Assembly: GCA_964555675.1 (NCBI GenBank)
Contig: CAZKTU010000022.1
Location: 1-47,887 of the forward strand
Length of the DNA stretch: 47,887 bases
Direction of reading: 5' to 3'
Origin: CAIWXH01 sp964555675
GTDB taxonomy: Bacteria > Chloroflexota > Chloroflexia > Chloroflexales > Chloroflexaceae
The notes below the pieces were generated by a model. The model saw nothing but the letters and a program-made list of their open reading frames with translations, was not told the origin of the DNA and searched no databases. Below, in pieces: positions 1 through 7,812 of this stretch; position 1 is the first letter of the stretch, and each line of letters opens with the position of its first letter. Position numbers and translations under genes: made by a program.

Positions 1-182
1 TCTACCAGGCCCTGCGCTTCCCGATCGAGTACTTCCCCTTCCTCTTCGCCATCCCGCGGGCCTCGGGCTGGCTCGCCCAGTGGCTCGAGATGCTCGGCGA
101 CGACGAGCAGAAGATCATGCGCCCGCGCCAGGTCTACCTCGGCGCCGAGCGCCGCGATTACGTGCCGCTCGACGAGCGCTAG
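1..182 (+). CDS. gltA: Citrate synthase, C-terminal end (partial)
   Basis: The reading frame is open from base 3 to a TAG at 180-182 and gives about 59 residues. They match the C-terminal end of citrate synthase: an aromatic/Pro stretch, then FAIPRASGWLAQWLE, which corresponds to the family's FAxxRxxGWxAHxxE segment, then an RPRQVYLG block like the usual RPRxxYxG end. Citrate synthase condenses acetyl-CoA and oxaloacetate in the cytoplasm as the first step of the TCA cycle. The canonical His of GWxAH is Gln here (WLAQWLE). The 5' part lies outside the window. A strong terminator follows 22 bases downstream. A methylcitrate synthase paralogue cannot be excluded from the tail alone. Confidence 0.85.
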   Translation, partial: YQALRFPIEYFPFLFAIPRASGWLAQWLEMLGDDEQKIMRPRQVYLGAERRDYVPLDER

Positions 183-204
183 GGCGCCCCACCTCAGCAT
201 GCGA

Positions 205-247
205 CGAGGCCCCGGCAGCTTGCGTAGCTGCCGGGGCCTCGTTTGTT
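205..247 (+). terminator. Rho-independent terminator of the citrate synthase gene
   Basis: A perfect 16-bp stem (205-220 paired with 226-241) with a 5-base loop is followed by TTTGTT at 242-247. It sits 22 bases after the citrate synthase stop codon, so it most likely ends that transcript. Confidence 0.92.
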
Positions 248-282
248 CACGTCGCCGTGCGGGATGGCCGGCGGGAGGGCCG

Positions 283-376
283 GCAGGAGGGGCACGGGGA
301 GGCCTGGCCTCCCCGATAAGAACTACGCCCGTGCAGGAGGGGCACGGGGAGGCCTGGCCTCCCCGATAAGAACTAC
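283..376. repeat. Two 44-bp direct repeats with a palindromic core
   Basis: Two identical 44-bp copies (283-326 and 333-376) lie 50 bases apart. Each contains a 9+1+9 palindrome with arms GGGGAGGCC and GGCCTCCCC (296-314 and 346-364). The unit lies in the intergenic space between the citrate synthase terminator and the 3' end of the CBM48 gene. It may be a dispersed intergenic repeat or a second terminator-like structure for the opposite strand. The window has no third copy that I could see. Confidence 0.8.
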
Positions 377-406
377 ACAACCCGTCAGAGTAGCTCGGAC
401 GGACTA

Positions 407-733
407 TTAATGATAGTTCGCGCTGCGGCGCACGCCGGCGATCTCGATCGGCAGCAGCAGGATGGGCGGCGGGCTCATCCCGACCGAGCGCTGCGTCATT
501 GGCCGGTCGCTGCACCAGTCGACGCCGTCGATCAAATAGGCGTAGTAGTAGGTCGCCCCGGCGGGGAGGGTTAGGCTGGCTTCCCAGTACTGCTCGCCGC
601 GCCGCATCGGCGTGGCGCTCGTGCTCCACCCGTTGAAGTCGCCGACAAGATACACGCTATCAGCCCAGATCGAGGCCGGGAGCCTGAAGAGCACGGCCAC
701 CTCGCCGTGTTCAAGGGGCAGCTGCACAATCAT
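407..733 (-). CDS. Stand-alone CBM48 (AMPK-type glycogen-binding) domain protein
   Basis: This 108-residue protein is essentially one carbohydrate-binding module 48 domain. It shows the family's signature from about residue 13: F-x-LP, then V-x-LVGDFNGW (about residues 28-35), an alternating strand ending in LPAG, and YYYAYLIDG followed by W. Such modules bind glycogen or starch-like alpha-glucans and are usually fused to branching or debranching enzymes or to AMPK beta subunits. Here there is no catalytic domain and the neighbours are unrelated. There is no signal peptide, so it should be cytoplasmic. The ATG at 733 is supported by a GAGGAGT Shine-Dalgarno seven bases upstream. A role in glycogen binding or in tethering a partner enzyme is an inference. 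Confidence 0.85.
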   Translation of the reverse strand: MIVQLPLEHGEVAVLFRLPASIWADSVYLVGDFNGWSTSATPMRRGEQYWEASLTLPAGATYYYAYLIDGVDWCSDRPMTQRSVGMSPPPILLLPIEIAGVRRSANYH

Positions 734-1095
734 TGTGGGGACTCCTCATTGCCGCGACGATACCAGCGCCCAATCGGCTTCCGGCTTCAGGCCGCTGGCG
801 CATTCGCGCGCCGCGACCGCACTTTGTTACCCCACTCACAACTTGAGCATAGCACCAATCATAGTGCGGGTCACTGCGTACCCACACGGTTTCGCGGCCC
901 TCCATAACGCGCAAAGTCATGGGCAAGACGACCGACTGCGCTCCGTAGCTCTGCGCTCCGTCAATCAGTAAGGCTACGGAGGGCGCAGCATTGCGCATTC
1001 GGCCCTCGAATATGACCGCAAGCCCCGAGGAGACGCCGCCAGGCCCCTGCCCTACACTGCTCGAGGACAGCATTGCACAGGCACAGGAGGCGCCA
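734..1095. other. Divergent intergenic region with an imperfect inverted repeat
   Basis: This 362-base gap separates the starts of the CBM48 gene (minus) and the LLM oxidoreductase gene (plus). It contains an inverted repeat in which 936-949 pairs with 973-988, with a 2-base bulge and a loop of about 23 bases. On the minus strand near 850 there is a weak TGC-TATGCT element that could be a -10 for the CBM48 gene. An open frame on the minus strand through the region resembles no protein I know and has no ribosome-binding site, so I do not call it a gene. Confidence 0.5.
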
Positions 1096-2043
1096 ATGAC
1101 ACGACCGTTTCGCTTCGGGGTGATCAACGAGCAGATGCTCGCGCCCGCCGACTGGATCGCGCACGTACGCCGCCTCGAGCAGCTTGGCTACGCCAGCTTC
1201 CTGCTGCGCGACCACGTCGTCCCCGACTATTTCGGCGAGCAGTACGCACCCCTGGTCGCCCTCGCCGCCGCGGCCACGGCGACCGCGCGGATCAATCTGG
1301 GCACCATGGTGCTGGCGAACGACTTTCGCCACCCGGTCCATCTCGCCAAAGAGGCCGCCACCCTTGCCGCCCTCTCGGGCGGTCGCTTCGAGCTCGGCCT
1401 CGGCGCGGGCTGGCTGCGCCGCGAGTACGAGGCGATCGGCCTGCCCCTCGACACGCCAGGGACGCGCATCGAGCGCCTTGAGGAGGCCTTGCAGCTGATC
1501 ACTGCCCTCTGGAGCGGCGAGGAGACCCACTACGCCGGGCGGCACTACCGGGTCGCCGGGTTACGCCTCGCGCCCGTACCGCCGGTGCGCCCGCGGATCA
1601 TGCTCGGCGGCGGCCATCAGCGCATGCTCACCCTGGCGGGGCGCTATGGCGACAGCGTGGGGCTGCTCACCTCCTCGGTCGCCAGCGGCGAGCTCGTCGC
1701 CGACCCCGCCGAGCGCACGCCCGCGGCGGTGGAGCGCAAGCTGGAGTGGGTGCGCGCCGGCGCGGGCCCGCGCTTCCCGCAGATCGAGCTGAGCCTGATC
1801 CCGACCGTGGTGCTCAGCGATGATCGGGCTGCGGCGACCGAGCGGCTGATCGCCGAGCAGGGCTGGCAGGGGCTGACGCCCGAGCAGGTGTGGGCCATGC
1901 CGTCGTTCTTTGTGGGCGACCTGAGCGAGATCGCGCGGACCATGGTCGAGCGCCGTGAGCGCTACGGGGTGAGCTACTATGTCTTCTCGGACGAGCAGGC
2001 CGAGGCTCTGGCGCCACTGGTCGAGCGGCTGCGCGGCGTGTAG
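1096..2043 (+). CDS. LLM-class F420-dependent oxidoreductase
   Basis: The 315-residue protein is a luciferase-like (LLM) TIM barrel most similar in layout to the family annotated as MSMEG_2516-type F420-dependent oxidoreductases. Visible marks are FGV at the N-terminus, the LRDHVVPDY segment near residue 37, INLGTMVL, HPVHLAKEAATLAALSGGRFELGLGAGWLRREYEAIG (residues about 78-112), and PRIMLGGGHQRML, which is typical of the flavin/F420 site. Such enzymes transfer hydride between F420 (or FMN) and an organic substrate; the substrate cannot be read from the sequence. The start at 1096 is preferred over an upstream in-frame ATG at 991 because AGGAGG lies five bases before it and because LLM proteins begin at this point. 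The gene converges on the ELWxxDGT gene with a 35-base gap. Confidence 0.88.
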   Translation: MTRPFRFGVINEQMLAPADWIAHVRRLEQLGYASFLLRDHVVPDYFGEQYAPLVALAAAATATARINLGTMVLANDFRHPVHLAKEAATLAALSGGRFELGLGAGWLRREYEAIGLPLDTPGTRIERLEEALQLITALWSGEETHYAGRHYRVAGLRLAPVPPVRPRIMLGGGHQRMLTLAGRYGDSVGLLTSSVASGELVADPAERTPAAVERKLEWVRAGAGPRFPQIELSLIPTVVLSDDRAAATERLIAEQGWQGLTPEQVWAMPSFFVGDLSEIARTMVERRERYGVSYYVFSDEQAEALAPLVERLRGV

Positions 2044-2078
2044 CATGCCGGCCCGCAAGCGACCCGGCGCCATGCACG

Positions 2079-5000
2079 CTACCGAAAGACGAGCGGCATA
2101 AAGGCCTGATCGGCGGGCACCCCACCGAACAGCAGCCAATCGACATTCGCCACGTACCCCGTGGCAGGATTAGCGCTGTCCATCACCAGGGTCAGGACGT
2201 GGGGGCCCGGCGTGAGCTCGAGCCCGGGGCGCGTGATCACAACGTAACGGTCCCAGCGCCCTGTGTCCGGTATGACGATCGGCCCGGTTACGTCTACTCC
2301 GTCGACCGCCAGGTGCATCACGCCGCCCGCGCCCGCCGAGGATACACGCAGCTCGAGGGTGTAGACCCTGGTCGCCACCACCTCGACCGAGTAGTTTAGC
2401 CACTCGCCGGCCCGCGTAAAGGCAAGCTGGGCGCCGCCCCCTGCGACCGGGGCGATATCGACGCCCTCGCCGCGGCGGCCGGCGCCCCCGCGGTCTGGCG
2501 GCTCTTCGTCGTGGTAGGCGTCGCCCTCACCGCCGAAGTCATAATCCTCGGCCTGGATCTGTTTGCGCAGCCCAAGCACGACGGGGTACTGCACCTCGCC
2601 CGTCCAGAGGGTCGGGCCGTCGCCAGTGTTGGCAATGAAATACAGGCGCTCGCCCGCCTCGAAGATACTGCTCAGGCTCGCGCCCTCGGGTCCGGGGACG
2701 AGGTCAGAGACCGGGCGAGTGCCCTCGGGTGTGCCGTCGCTCGCCCACAGCTCGCGCCCGCGCCCGGGGCTCAAGCCCTCGAAGACGAGGGTGCCGGCCA
2801 CCTCGGTCAGCTCTACCGGGCGTACTCCATTGTCGGGCAGGTCATTGAGGATGCGGGTGCCGGCGATCGTCCCGTCGCTGGCCCACAGCTCGAAGTGCCC
2901 CGACGCGTCGCTGGCTGGAAAAAACGCCGTCCCTTCGAGCACAACTGGCGGCCGCAGCAAGCCATCCTCCGTGCCAGGATCACCGGCTATCAGGCGATAG
3001 GTCCCGGCGCTGGTTCCGTCACTGCGCCAGAGCCCAAGCGGCCCATTGGGCTCAATGGTCCAGAACAGCGCCACATCTCCCAGGCTGAAGGCCGAGCTAT
3101 AGCTATGTGCGAGGTAGGCTCTGGTGCTCGCCAGCTTGGTGACTCCGGCCGCCGTCCCGTCGGTCTGCCAGAGCTCGTCGCCCACGGTAAACAGGATGCG
3201 CTCGGGCAGGGCAAATGCGTTAGCGCTCGTAGCTGCGGGGTCGTATGGCAAAATCTGACTGATCCCCAAGGCGACCTTGCCCAGCGCCGTCGTTCCAGCA
3301 AGCGAACCGTCAGTGCTCCAGAGGGTGACCTCGGTATCGAACTCGCGACCGGCGAAATAGTACAGCCGACCGTGGAGCAGCCCCAGGATGGCAATCGCCA
3401 GATTGTCGGGGGGGCATTCAGGCGGGCCGCGGTAGCCTTCAAGGCAGCGTGGGAAGGTGCCCAAGGTGCGGGTGCCGGCCGGGGTGCCGTCGCTGACCCA
3501 TAACGTATCGCGCCCCGGAAGATGGCGCAGGCTGAAGAGCGTCGTGGCGGTGGCCAGCCGCTCATCGAGCGTGCCGAAGGCGCCGAGCGAAGTCGTGCCG
3601 GCGGGGGTGCCGTCGCTCCGCCAGAGCGTCTCGTTGTCATACTGCCGACCCACCGTCAGGTAGAGTACGCCGCCGCGCTGAATGCCATAGCTCAAGGCTA
3701 TATCGGGCAGTTGGGCAAGCAGACGCGTACCGGCGGCGGTGCCGTCGCTACGCCAGAGCGACGACAAGCCATCCTGCTCGACAACGAGCAGCGCGGCCCC
3801 GCCGACGAGCGCGCCGCCCTTTAGGGCGGGGCGCACCCAGCTATTGCCGGCGAAGGTCTTGATCACAGCGCCGCCGCCCGTCGCGCCATCGCTGCTCCAG
3901 AGGCGGGGGCCCTCGGTCAGCAGCTGCCTGCCTCCAACGAAGCCGGCCGACTCACTTTCTACAGGGGGCGCATAGCTCCCGGGCTTGATTTCGCGCGTGC
4001 TGCCCGGGGTGCCGCCGGTCCAGTAGAGGCCGCTGCTGCCATTGAGGTACCAGCCTCCGCCGTCGGCAATCAAAATCTCGCGGTAGCCGGCGGCGACAGG
4101 CAGCGTACCCTCCTCGGTCTGATCGGTCACCCAGACCTGATCGGCCAGAGGGTCCTGCCCGCCCTGCCCGTCCCTCAAGACAAAGAGGAAACGCCCGTCC
4201 GCGCCGCGCCAGAACCAGCCGTCGCGGAGCTGAAGCGTGGCCGGAAGGACTGTGACCAGGCGGGTGCCGGCGGGTGTGCCATCGCTCCGCCAGAGCTGCG
4301 CACCCGCGCCGCTGCCGCGGAGGAAGACTGCACTTGGCCCGAGCCCACCGCGTGGCTGCCTAAGCTCGTCGACGCCCTCCATCAGTACGCTCGTGCCCGC
4401 CGAAGTGCCGTCGCTTCGCCAGAGCTTGTTGGACGTGCCGCTGGTTCTGAAGAGCAGCGTCGTAGTGAGCGGGATGAGCATCTCAGCGGGCACGTAGCTG
4501 ACCACGCTGGTTCCGGCGGGCGTCCCATCGCTGCGCCACAGGGCCGGCCCCCGGTCCGAGCCGGCGCGGAAGTAGAGCGTGCTGCCAACGGCGACCATTT
4601 CGCTGATCCGGTCGTCCGGGTAGGCGCCGGCGGGGAACGAGCTGACGAGCCGCGTGCCCGCGGCGGTGCCGTCGCTCCGCCACAACTCGACGTTGCCATT
4701 TACAGCATTGGGGTGGTCGAAGTAGAGCACCCCGCCGCTCGAGACGGCGCCCGCGTCGATCCATAAGCCGCCGGCGATGGGCGTCGTGCCTGCGGCGGTG
4801 CCGTCGCTACGCCAGAGACCGGACATGGTGCTGAGGAGAAGCACCCCGCCAACACGCGCGACGTAGCTGACGCCGTTGGCCAACCCCGGGCTAATATCTT
4901 TGACCATGGCGGTGCCGGCCGCAGTACCATCGCTGCGCCACAGCTCAAGCCCGTGGGCGCCGTCGTCGGCCAGGAAGTAGGCTACGTTGCCAAGCACGCG

Positions 5001-5372
5001 CGGCTCAAACCCTAGATAGTCCGCGAGGCCGTAGCCGGGGCCGGGATTGATATCGCTGACCAGGGTAGTGCCGGCCGCCGTGCCATCGCTGCGCCACAGC
5101 TCCTGGCCGTGGCGGTCGTCGCGGCCAATAAACAGCAGCGTCGTACCCAGCATCGACCCCGAGCTAATGACGGCGAAATTGGGCGTGTAGGGCTGGGGGC
5201 CAATCTGCGCAAGGGGCCTGAAATGCCCGACCCGGTCGGTGGCGGTGAGCTCGGCTGAACGAGCGGCCGGGACAAACGTGGGCAGCGCGAAGCTGCCAAG
5301 CAGGAGAGCCACGCTCGAGGCTATCACGAGACGCCACATGTAGCTCAGCGCACCATCGCTTCTGGCTAGCAT
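2079..5372 (-). CDS. Secreted ELWxxDGT repeat (propeller-like) protein with C-terminal CBM6
   Basis: The 1097-residue protein starts at 5372, where GGAGG lies five bases upstream. Residues 1-40 form a signal peptide with a hydrophobic core (VIASSVALLLGSFALP) and an Ala-rich cleavage region. The body carries about 18 copies of an ELWRSDGTxAGT motif spaced roughly 45-65 residues apart, the hallmark of ELWxxDGT repeat proteins, which probably fold as beta-propeller blades. Two copies are eroded (QVWVTDQTEEGT, RLWSSDGATGGG). From about residue 932 there is a CBM6-like beta-sandwich (QAEDYD-GGEGDAYHD, VDI, GEWLNYSVEV, VDG, TGRW, NVDWLLFGG), a domain that usually binds polysaccharide. It is therefore probably an extracellular or surface-displayed carbohydrate-binding protein. 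The ligand is unknown. The gene stands alone, with the tRNA-Asn gene about 170 bases upstream. Confidence 0.88.
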   Translation of the reverse strand: MLARSDGALSYMWRLVIASSVALLLGSFALPTFVPAARSAELTATDRVGHFRPLAQIGPQPYTPNFAVISSGSMLGTTLLFIGRDDRHGQELWRSDGTAAGTTLVSDINPGPGYGLADYLGFEPRVLGNVAYFLADDGAHGLELWRSDGTAAGTAMVKDISPGLANGVSYVARVGGVLLLSTMSGLWRSDGTAAGTTPIAGGLWIDAGAVSSGGVLYFDHPNAVNGNVELWRSDGTAAGTRLVSSFPAGAYPDDRISEMVAVGSTLYFRAGSDRGPALWRSDGTPAGTSVVSYVPAEMLIPLTTTLLFRTSGTSNKLWRSDGTSAGTSVLMEGVDELRQPRGGLGPSAVFLRGSGAGAQLWRSDGTPAGTRLVTVLPATLQLRDGWFWRGADGRFLFVLRDGQGGQDPLADQVWVTDQTEEGTLPVAAGYREILIADGGGWYLNGSSGLYWTGGTPGSTREIKPGSYAPPVESESAGFVGGRQLLTEGPRLWSSDGATGGGAVIKTFAGNSWVRPALKGGALVGGAALLVVEQDGLSSLWRSDGTAAGTRLLAQLPDIALSYGIQRGGVLYLTVGRQYDNETLWRSDGTPAGTTSLGAFGTLDERLATATTLFSLRHLPGRDTLWVSDGTPAGTRTLGTFPRCLEGYRGPPECPPDNLAIAILGLLHGRLYYFAGREFDTEVTLWSTDGSLAGTTALGKVALGISQILPYDPAATSANAFALPERILFTVGDELWQTDGTAAGVTKLASTRAYLAHSYSSAFSLGDVALFWTIEPNGPLGLWRSDGTSAGTYRLIAGDPGTEDGLLRPPVVLEGTAFFPASDASGHFELWASDGTIAGTRILNDLPDNGVRPVELTEVAGTLVFEGLSPGRGRELWASDGTPEGTRPVSDLVPGPEGASLSSIFEAGERLYFIANTGDGPTLWTGEVQYPVVLGLRKQIQAEDYDFGGEGDAYHDEEPPDRGGAGRRGEGVDIAPVAGGGAQLAFTRAGEWLNYSVEVVATRVYTLELRVSSAGAGGVMHLAVDGVDVTGPIVIPDTGRWDRYVVITRPGLELTPGPHVLTLVMDSANPATGYVANVDWLLFGGVPADQAFMPLVFR

Positions 5373-5492
5373 AGAGGCCTCCATTGATGGAATGTACCCC
5401 CCTAAGCTTACCACCCCCTCTCCTAAAAACAAGTGGAAAAGCTGATCTACACTAGGAAAACACCCCCATTGACGTCGCAGGTGGAACAACGA

Positions 5493-5523
5493 GAAGCGGC
5501 CGGGGAAAAACCCCGACCGCTTC
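5493..5523 (-). terminator. Hairpin downstream of tRNA-Asn
   Basis: A 13-bp stem with one mismatch (5493-5505 against 5511-5523) and a 5-base A/T loop lies 16 bases beyond the tRNA 3' end on the minus strand. The following U-tract is poor (TCGTTGTT), so it is a probable but not strong terminator for the tRNA transcript, isolating it from the ELWxxDGT gene. Confidence 0.6.
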
Positions 5524-5538
5524 CTGATTCTTCTAATG

Positions 5539-5613
5539 TGGCTCCCCGACCTGGATTCGAACCAGGAACCTACTGATTAACAGTCAGCCGCTCTACCGTT
5601 GAGCTATCGGGGA
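5539..5613 (-). tRNA. tRNA-Asn (anticodon GTT)
   Basis: The minus strand folds as a full cloverleaf: acceptor arms TCCCCGA and TCGGGGA, a D arm with AGCTCAACGGTAGAGC, an anticodon stem-loop CTGACTGTTAATCAG with GTT in the loop, and a T arm with GGTTCGAATCC. The discriminator is G and CCA is encoded in the DNA (5541-5539). An extended -10 promoter (TGC-TATACT, 5636-5644) lies about 23 bases upstream of the mature 5' end. Confidence 0.97.
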
Positions 5614-5635
5614 TCGCTGATTCGCAACGCCGGGG

Positions 5636-5644
5636 AGTATAGCA
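5636..5644 (-). promoter_or_regulatory. Extended -10 promoter of tRNA-Asn
   Basis: Reading the minus strand the site is TGC-TATACT. It predicts transcription starting near 5629, about 15 bases before the mature tRNA. No convincing -35 is seen. Confidence 0.7.
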
Positions 5645-5681
5645 TATCCGGGCCTATTGCGCAAATCAGCGCGACACCGCG

Positions 5682-6284
5682 TTACGCCCGCACGAGCAGG
5701 CCGAGGCCCAGGAAGATCAGCACCGTGAGGCCGACGATGGCGACGGCGACGATACGGGCGTTGCGCAGGGCAGCGGGCGGAGTGCCAGGCGCGCCGGCCA
5801 GGGCGTAGTTGCCCATCATCACGCTGATGATTGTGAAGGCCACCAGGGCCAGGAAGGGGATCTTGATGAACGACCAGGGCCCGGTCAGGATCGGCGTGAG
5901 GTAGTCGACGCTGCACGGCACGCTGCCGCTGCAGGGCGACGGCGCGATCACCTTGAGCACCTCGAGATAGTGGTAGAGCGAGAAGCCCATGCCGAGCAGT
6001 GATAGGGGCAAGACGTACATGTAGACCCCGCGGTCGTTGCGCAGGATGCCAACCGTCAGGATCACAGTTAGCGGGTACATCAGGATGCGCTGGATCCAGC
6101 AGAGCTCGCAGGGGATCCAGCCCAGCACCTCGCTGAAGAAGAGGCTGCCGCACAGCGCGATCACCGCCGCCAGCAGAGCCACGTAGCGTGTCGCCGACGT
6201 TACGGCATCGAGGGCGCCCCCTGTCTCGGTCGCCTCGAGCACCTCGACCTGCCGAGGCGCCGGCCCTTTCGCCGCCCTTGCCAT
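5682..6284 (-). CDS. dsbB: DsbB/BdbC-type disulfide bond formation protein
   Basis: The 200-residue protein is an inner-membrane quinone-linked thiol oxidase of the DsbB family, which reoxidises a DsbA-like partner outside the membrane. It has four or five hydrophobic segments, the first from about residue 35. The first periplasmic Cys pair is CELC (in WIPCELCWIQRILMYP, about residues 58-69), close to the BdbC signature. The second pair is in the loop SPCSGSVPCSVDY. The C-terminal helix VAIVGLTVLIFLGLGLLV looks like an extra transmembrane segment. The ATG at 6284 is chosen because AAAGGAG lies eight bases upstream. No DsbA-like gene is nearby. A TGG-TAGAAT promoter element is present at 6325-6333. 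Confidence 0.88.
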   Translation of the reverse strand: MARAAKGPAPRQVEVLEATETGGALDAVTSATRYVALLAAVIALCGSLFFSEVLGWIPCELCWIQRILMYPLTVILTVGILRNDRGVYMYVLPLSLLGMGFSLYHYLEVLKVIAPSPCSGSVPCSVDYLTPILTGPWSFIKIPFLALVAFTIISVMMGNYALAGAPGTPPAALRNARIVAVAIVGLTVLIFLGLGLLVRA

Positions 6285-6324
6285 AGCCCTGACTCCTTTT
6301 GTGTGGTAGCTCAACGTCTGGGCC

Positions 6325-6333
6325 ATTCTACCA
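6325..6333 (-). promoter_or_regulatory. Extended -10 promoter of the dsbB gene
   Basis: The minus strand reads TGG-TAGAAT about 40 bases before the dsbB ATG. It is a weaker member of the TGn-TATAmT set found across the window. Confidence 0.5.
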
Positions 6334-6408
6334 TGGCCCATCCCTCGCCCAACGCCCCACAACGCCTGGCCCTCAGCGCCAGAATCGTCAGCAGCGCCCC
6401 CTAACCTC

Positions 6409-6417
6409 TGGTATACT
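6409..6417 (+). promoter_or_regulatory. Extended -10 promoter of the M20 amidohydrolase gene
   Basis: The plus strand reads TGG-TATACT, predicting a transcript start near 6424 and a leader of about 37 bases with AAGGAG before the ATG. No -35 hexamer is apparent. Confidence 0.65.
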
Positions 6418-6460
6418 TGGCTAGTCCAATAGTTACGCCCAAAAATCGAAGGAGCACCAG

Positions 6461-7648
6461 ATGACCGCCCCCTTCCTGGCGGAGGCTCAGGCCATGAGCG
6501 CTGAGCTCACGGCTGTGCGCCGCGACCTCCATATGCATCCCGAGCTCGGCTTCCAGGAGTATCGTACGGCCAGGATTGTCGCCGAGCAGCTCGGCGCCCT
6601 CGGCTACGAGGTGCAGAGCGGCGTCGGCAAGACCGGCGTCGTCGGCCTGCTCCAGGGCGGCCTCCCCGGCGAGCGCACGGTGCTGCTCCGCTTCGATATG
6701 GACGCCCTCCCCATCCACGAGGAGAACGACGTCCCCTATCGCTCGCAGGTTGCCGGCGTCATGCACGCCTGCGGCCACGACGCCCACGTGGCCGTCGGCA
6801 TCGGCGTGGCGACCCTCCTGGCTCGCCACCGCGAGCGCCTTCCCGGCACCGTCAAACTCATGTTTCAGCCCGCCGAAGAGGGCCTCGGCGGGGCCCTGGC
6901 GATGATCGCCGACGGCCTGCTCGAGGGCCCGCGCCCCGATGTGGCCCTGGGCCTGCACGTCTCGTCCGGCCACGACCTGGGCACCGCCACCGTGCGCGAT
7001 GGGGCTCTGCTCGCCGCCTCAGACCGCTTCGACGTGGTGATCCGCGGCAAGGGCGGCCACGGCGCCCACCCCGACCAGACGATCGACGCCGTGCTCGTGG
7101 CCGCCCAGCTCATCGTGGCCCTGCAGACCGTCGTCTCGCGCAGCCTCAACCCCCTCGACACGGGCGTGGTCACGGTCGGGGCCATCCACGCCGGCGAGGC
7201 CCCCAACGTCATCGCCGAGACGGCCACCCTGCGCGGCACCATCCGCAGCTTCTCGCACGAGGCTCGCGCCCTGCTGCACCGGCGCATCCGCGAGGTGACC
7301 GCGGGCGTCGCGGCCACCTTCGGAGCCACCGCCGAGGTGAACATCCAGATCGGGGTCGATCCGACGATCAATGCGCCGAAGCCCACCCGCGTGATGCGCG
7401 AGGCCGCGGTCGCCGTCCTCGGCGAGGCCCAGGTCGACGATACGTACAGGAGTACGGGCGGCGAGGACTTCTCCGCCGTGCTCGAGCGGGTGCCGGGCAA
7501 CTTCTTTATGCTCGGGGCGCGCAGCAGCGAGCGCACCGGCGCGCCGCATCACAACCCACGCTTCGACATCGACGAGGCCTGTCTACCCCAGGGCGTGGCC
7601 ATCCTCTGCGATGCCGCTCTGCGCTGTCTCAATGGCGAGGATGCTTAG
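6461..7648 (+). CDS. M20-family amidohydrolase (hippurate/N-acyl amino acid hydrolase type)
   Basis: The 395-residue protein is a metal-dependent M20 peptidase of the amidohydrolase (hippuricase/IAA-amino acid hydrolase) branch, which hydrolyses N-acyl or N-aryl amino acids in the cytoplasm. Visible family features are RRDLHMHPELGFQEYRTA near residue 19, FDMDALPI, the metal ligands in MHACGHDAHVAVG (about residues 100-112), FQPAEEG with the catalytic/metal Glu pair, GLHVS, and the dimerisation (lid) domain from GKGGHGAHPD. The C-terminal motif STGGEDFSAV carries the last Glu, and HNPRFDIDE follows. The length is normal. AAGGAG (6449-6454) precedes the ATG by six bases. The gene stands alone; a perfect promoter for the next gene follows, so the two are separately transcribed. 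The exact substrate cannot be told. Confidence 0.92.
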   Translation: MTAPFLAEAQAMSAELTAVRRDLHMHPELGFQEYRTARIVAEQLGALGYEVQSGVGKTGVVGLLQGGLPGERTVLLRFDMDALPIHEENDVPYRSQVAGVMHACGHDAHVAVGIGVATLLARHRERLPGTVKLMFQPAEEGLGGALAMIADGLLEGPRPDVALGLHVSSGHDLGTATVRDGALLAASDRFDVVIRGKGGHGAHPDQTIDAVLVAAQLIVALQTVVSRSLNPLDTGVVTVGAIHAGEAPNVIAETATLRGTIRSFSHEARALLHRRIREVTAGVAATFGATAEVNIQIGVDPTINAPKPTRVMREAAVAVLGEAQVDDTYRSTGGEDFSAVLERVPGNFFMLGARSSERTGAPHHNPRFDIDEACLPQGVAILCDAALRCLNGEDA

Positions 7649-7730
7649 GGTTGCACCAACAGGCAGCACAATTGGCATATCAATTGCATGCTTGGCTGCG
7701 CCATGTGGCCCTTAGATCATCTAATCCTCA

Positions 7731-7760
7731 TTGACATGGGTAATGCCCGCCCCGTATAGT
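7731..7760 (+). promoter_or_regulatory. Consensus sigma-70-type promoter of the VanW gene
   Basis: TTGACA (7731-7736) and TATAGT (7755-7760) are separated by 18 bases. It lies 52 bases before the GTG start and AGGAGG lies in the leader at 7802-7807. This is the best -35/-10 pair in the window. Confidence 0.8.
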
Positions 7761-7812
7761 TGCTAAAGCAAATTCCAATCCGCCCTCGCCTGCGCCTGCT
7801 CAGGAGGTCCTG

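Noticed and set aside
711..1127. A 138-codon minus-strand frame in the divergent region
   Set aside because: No ribosome-binding site, no recognisable protein family, and it overlaps the start of the supported LLM gene.
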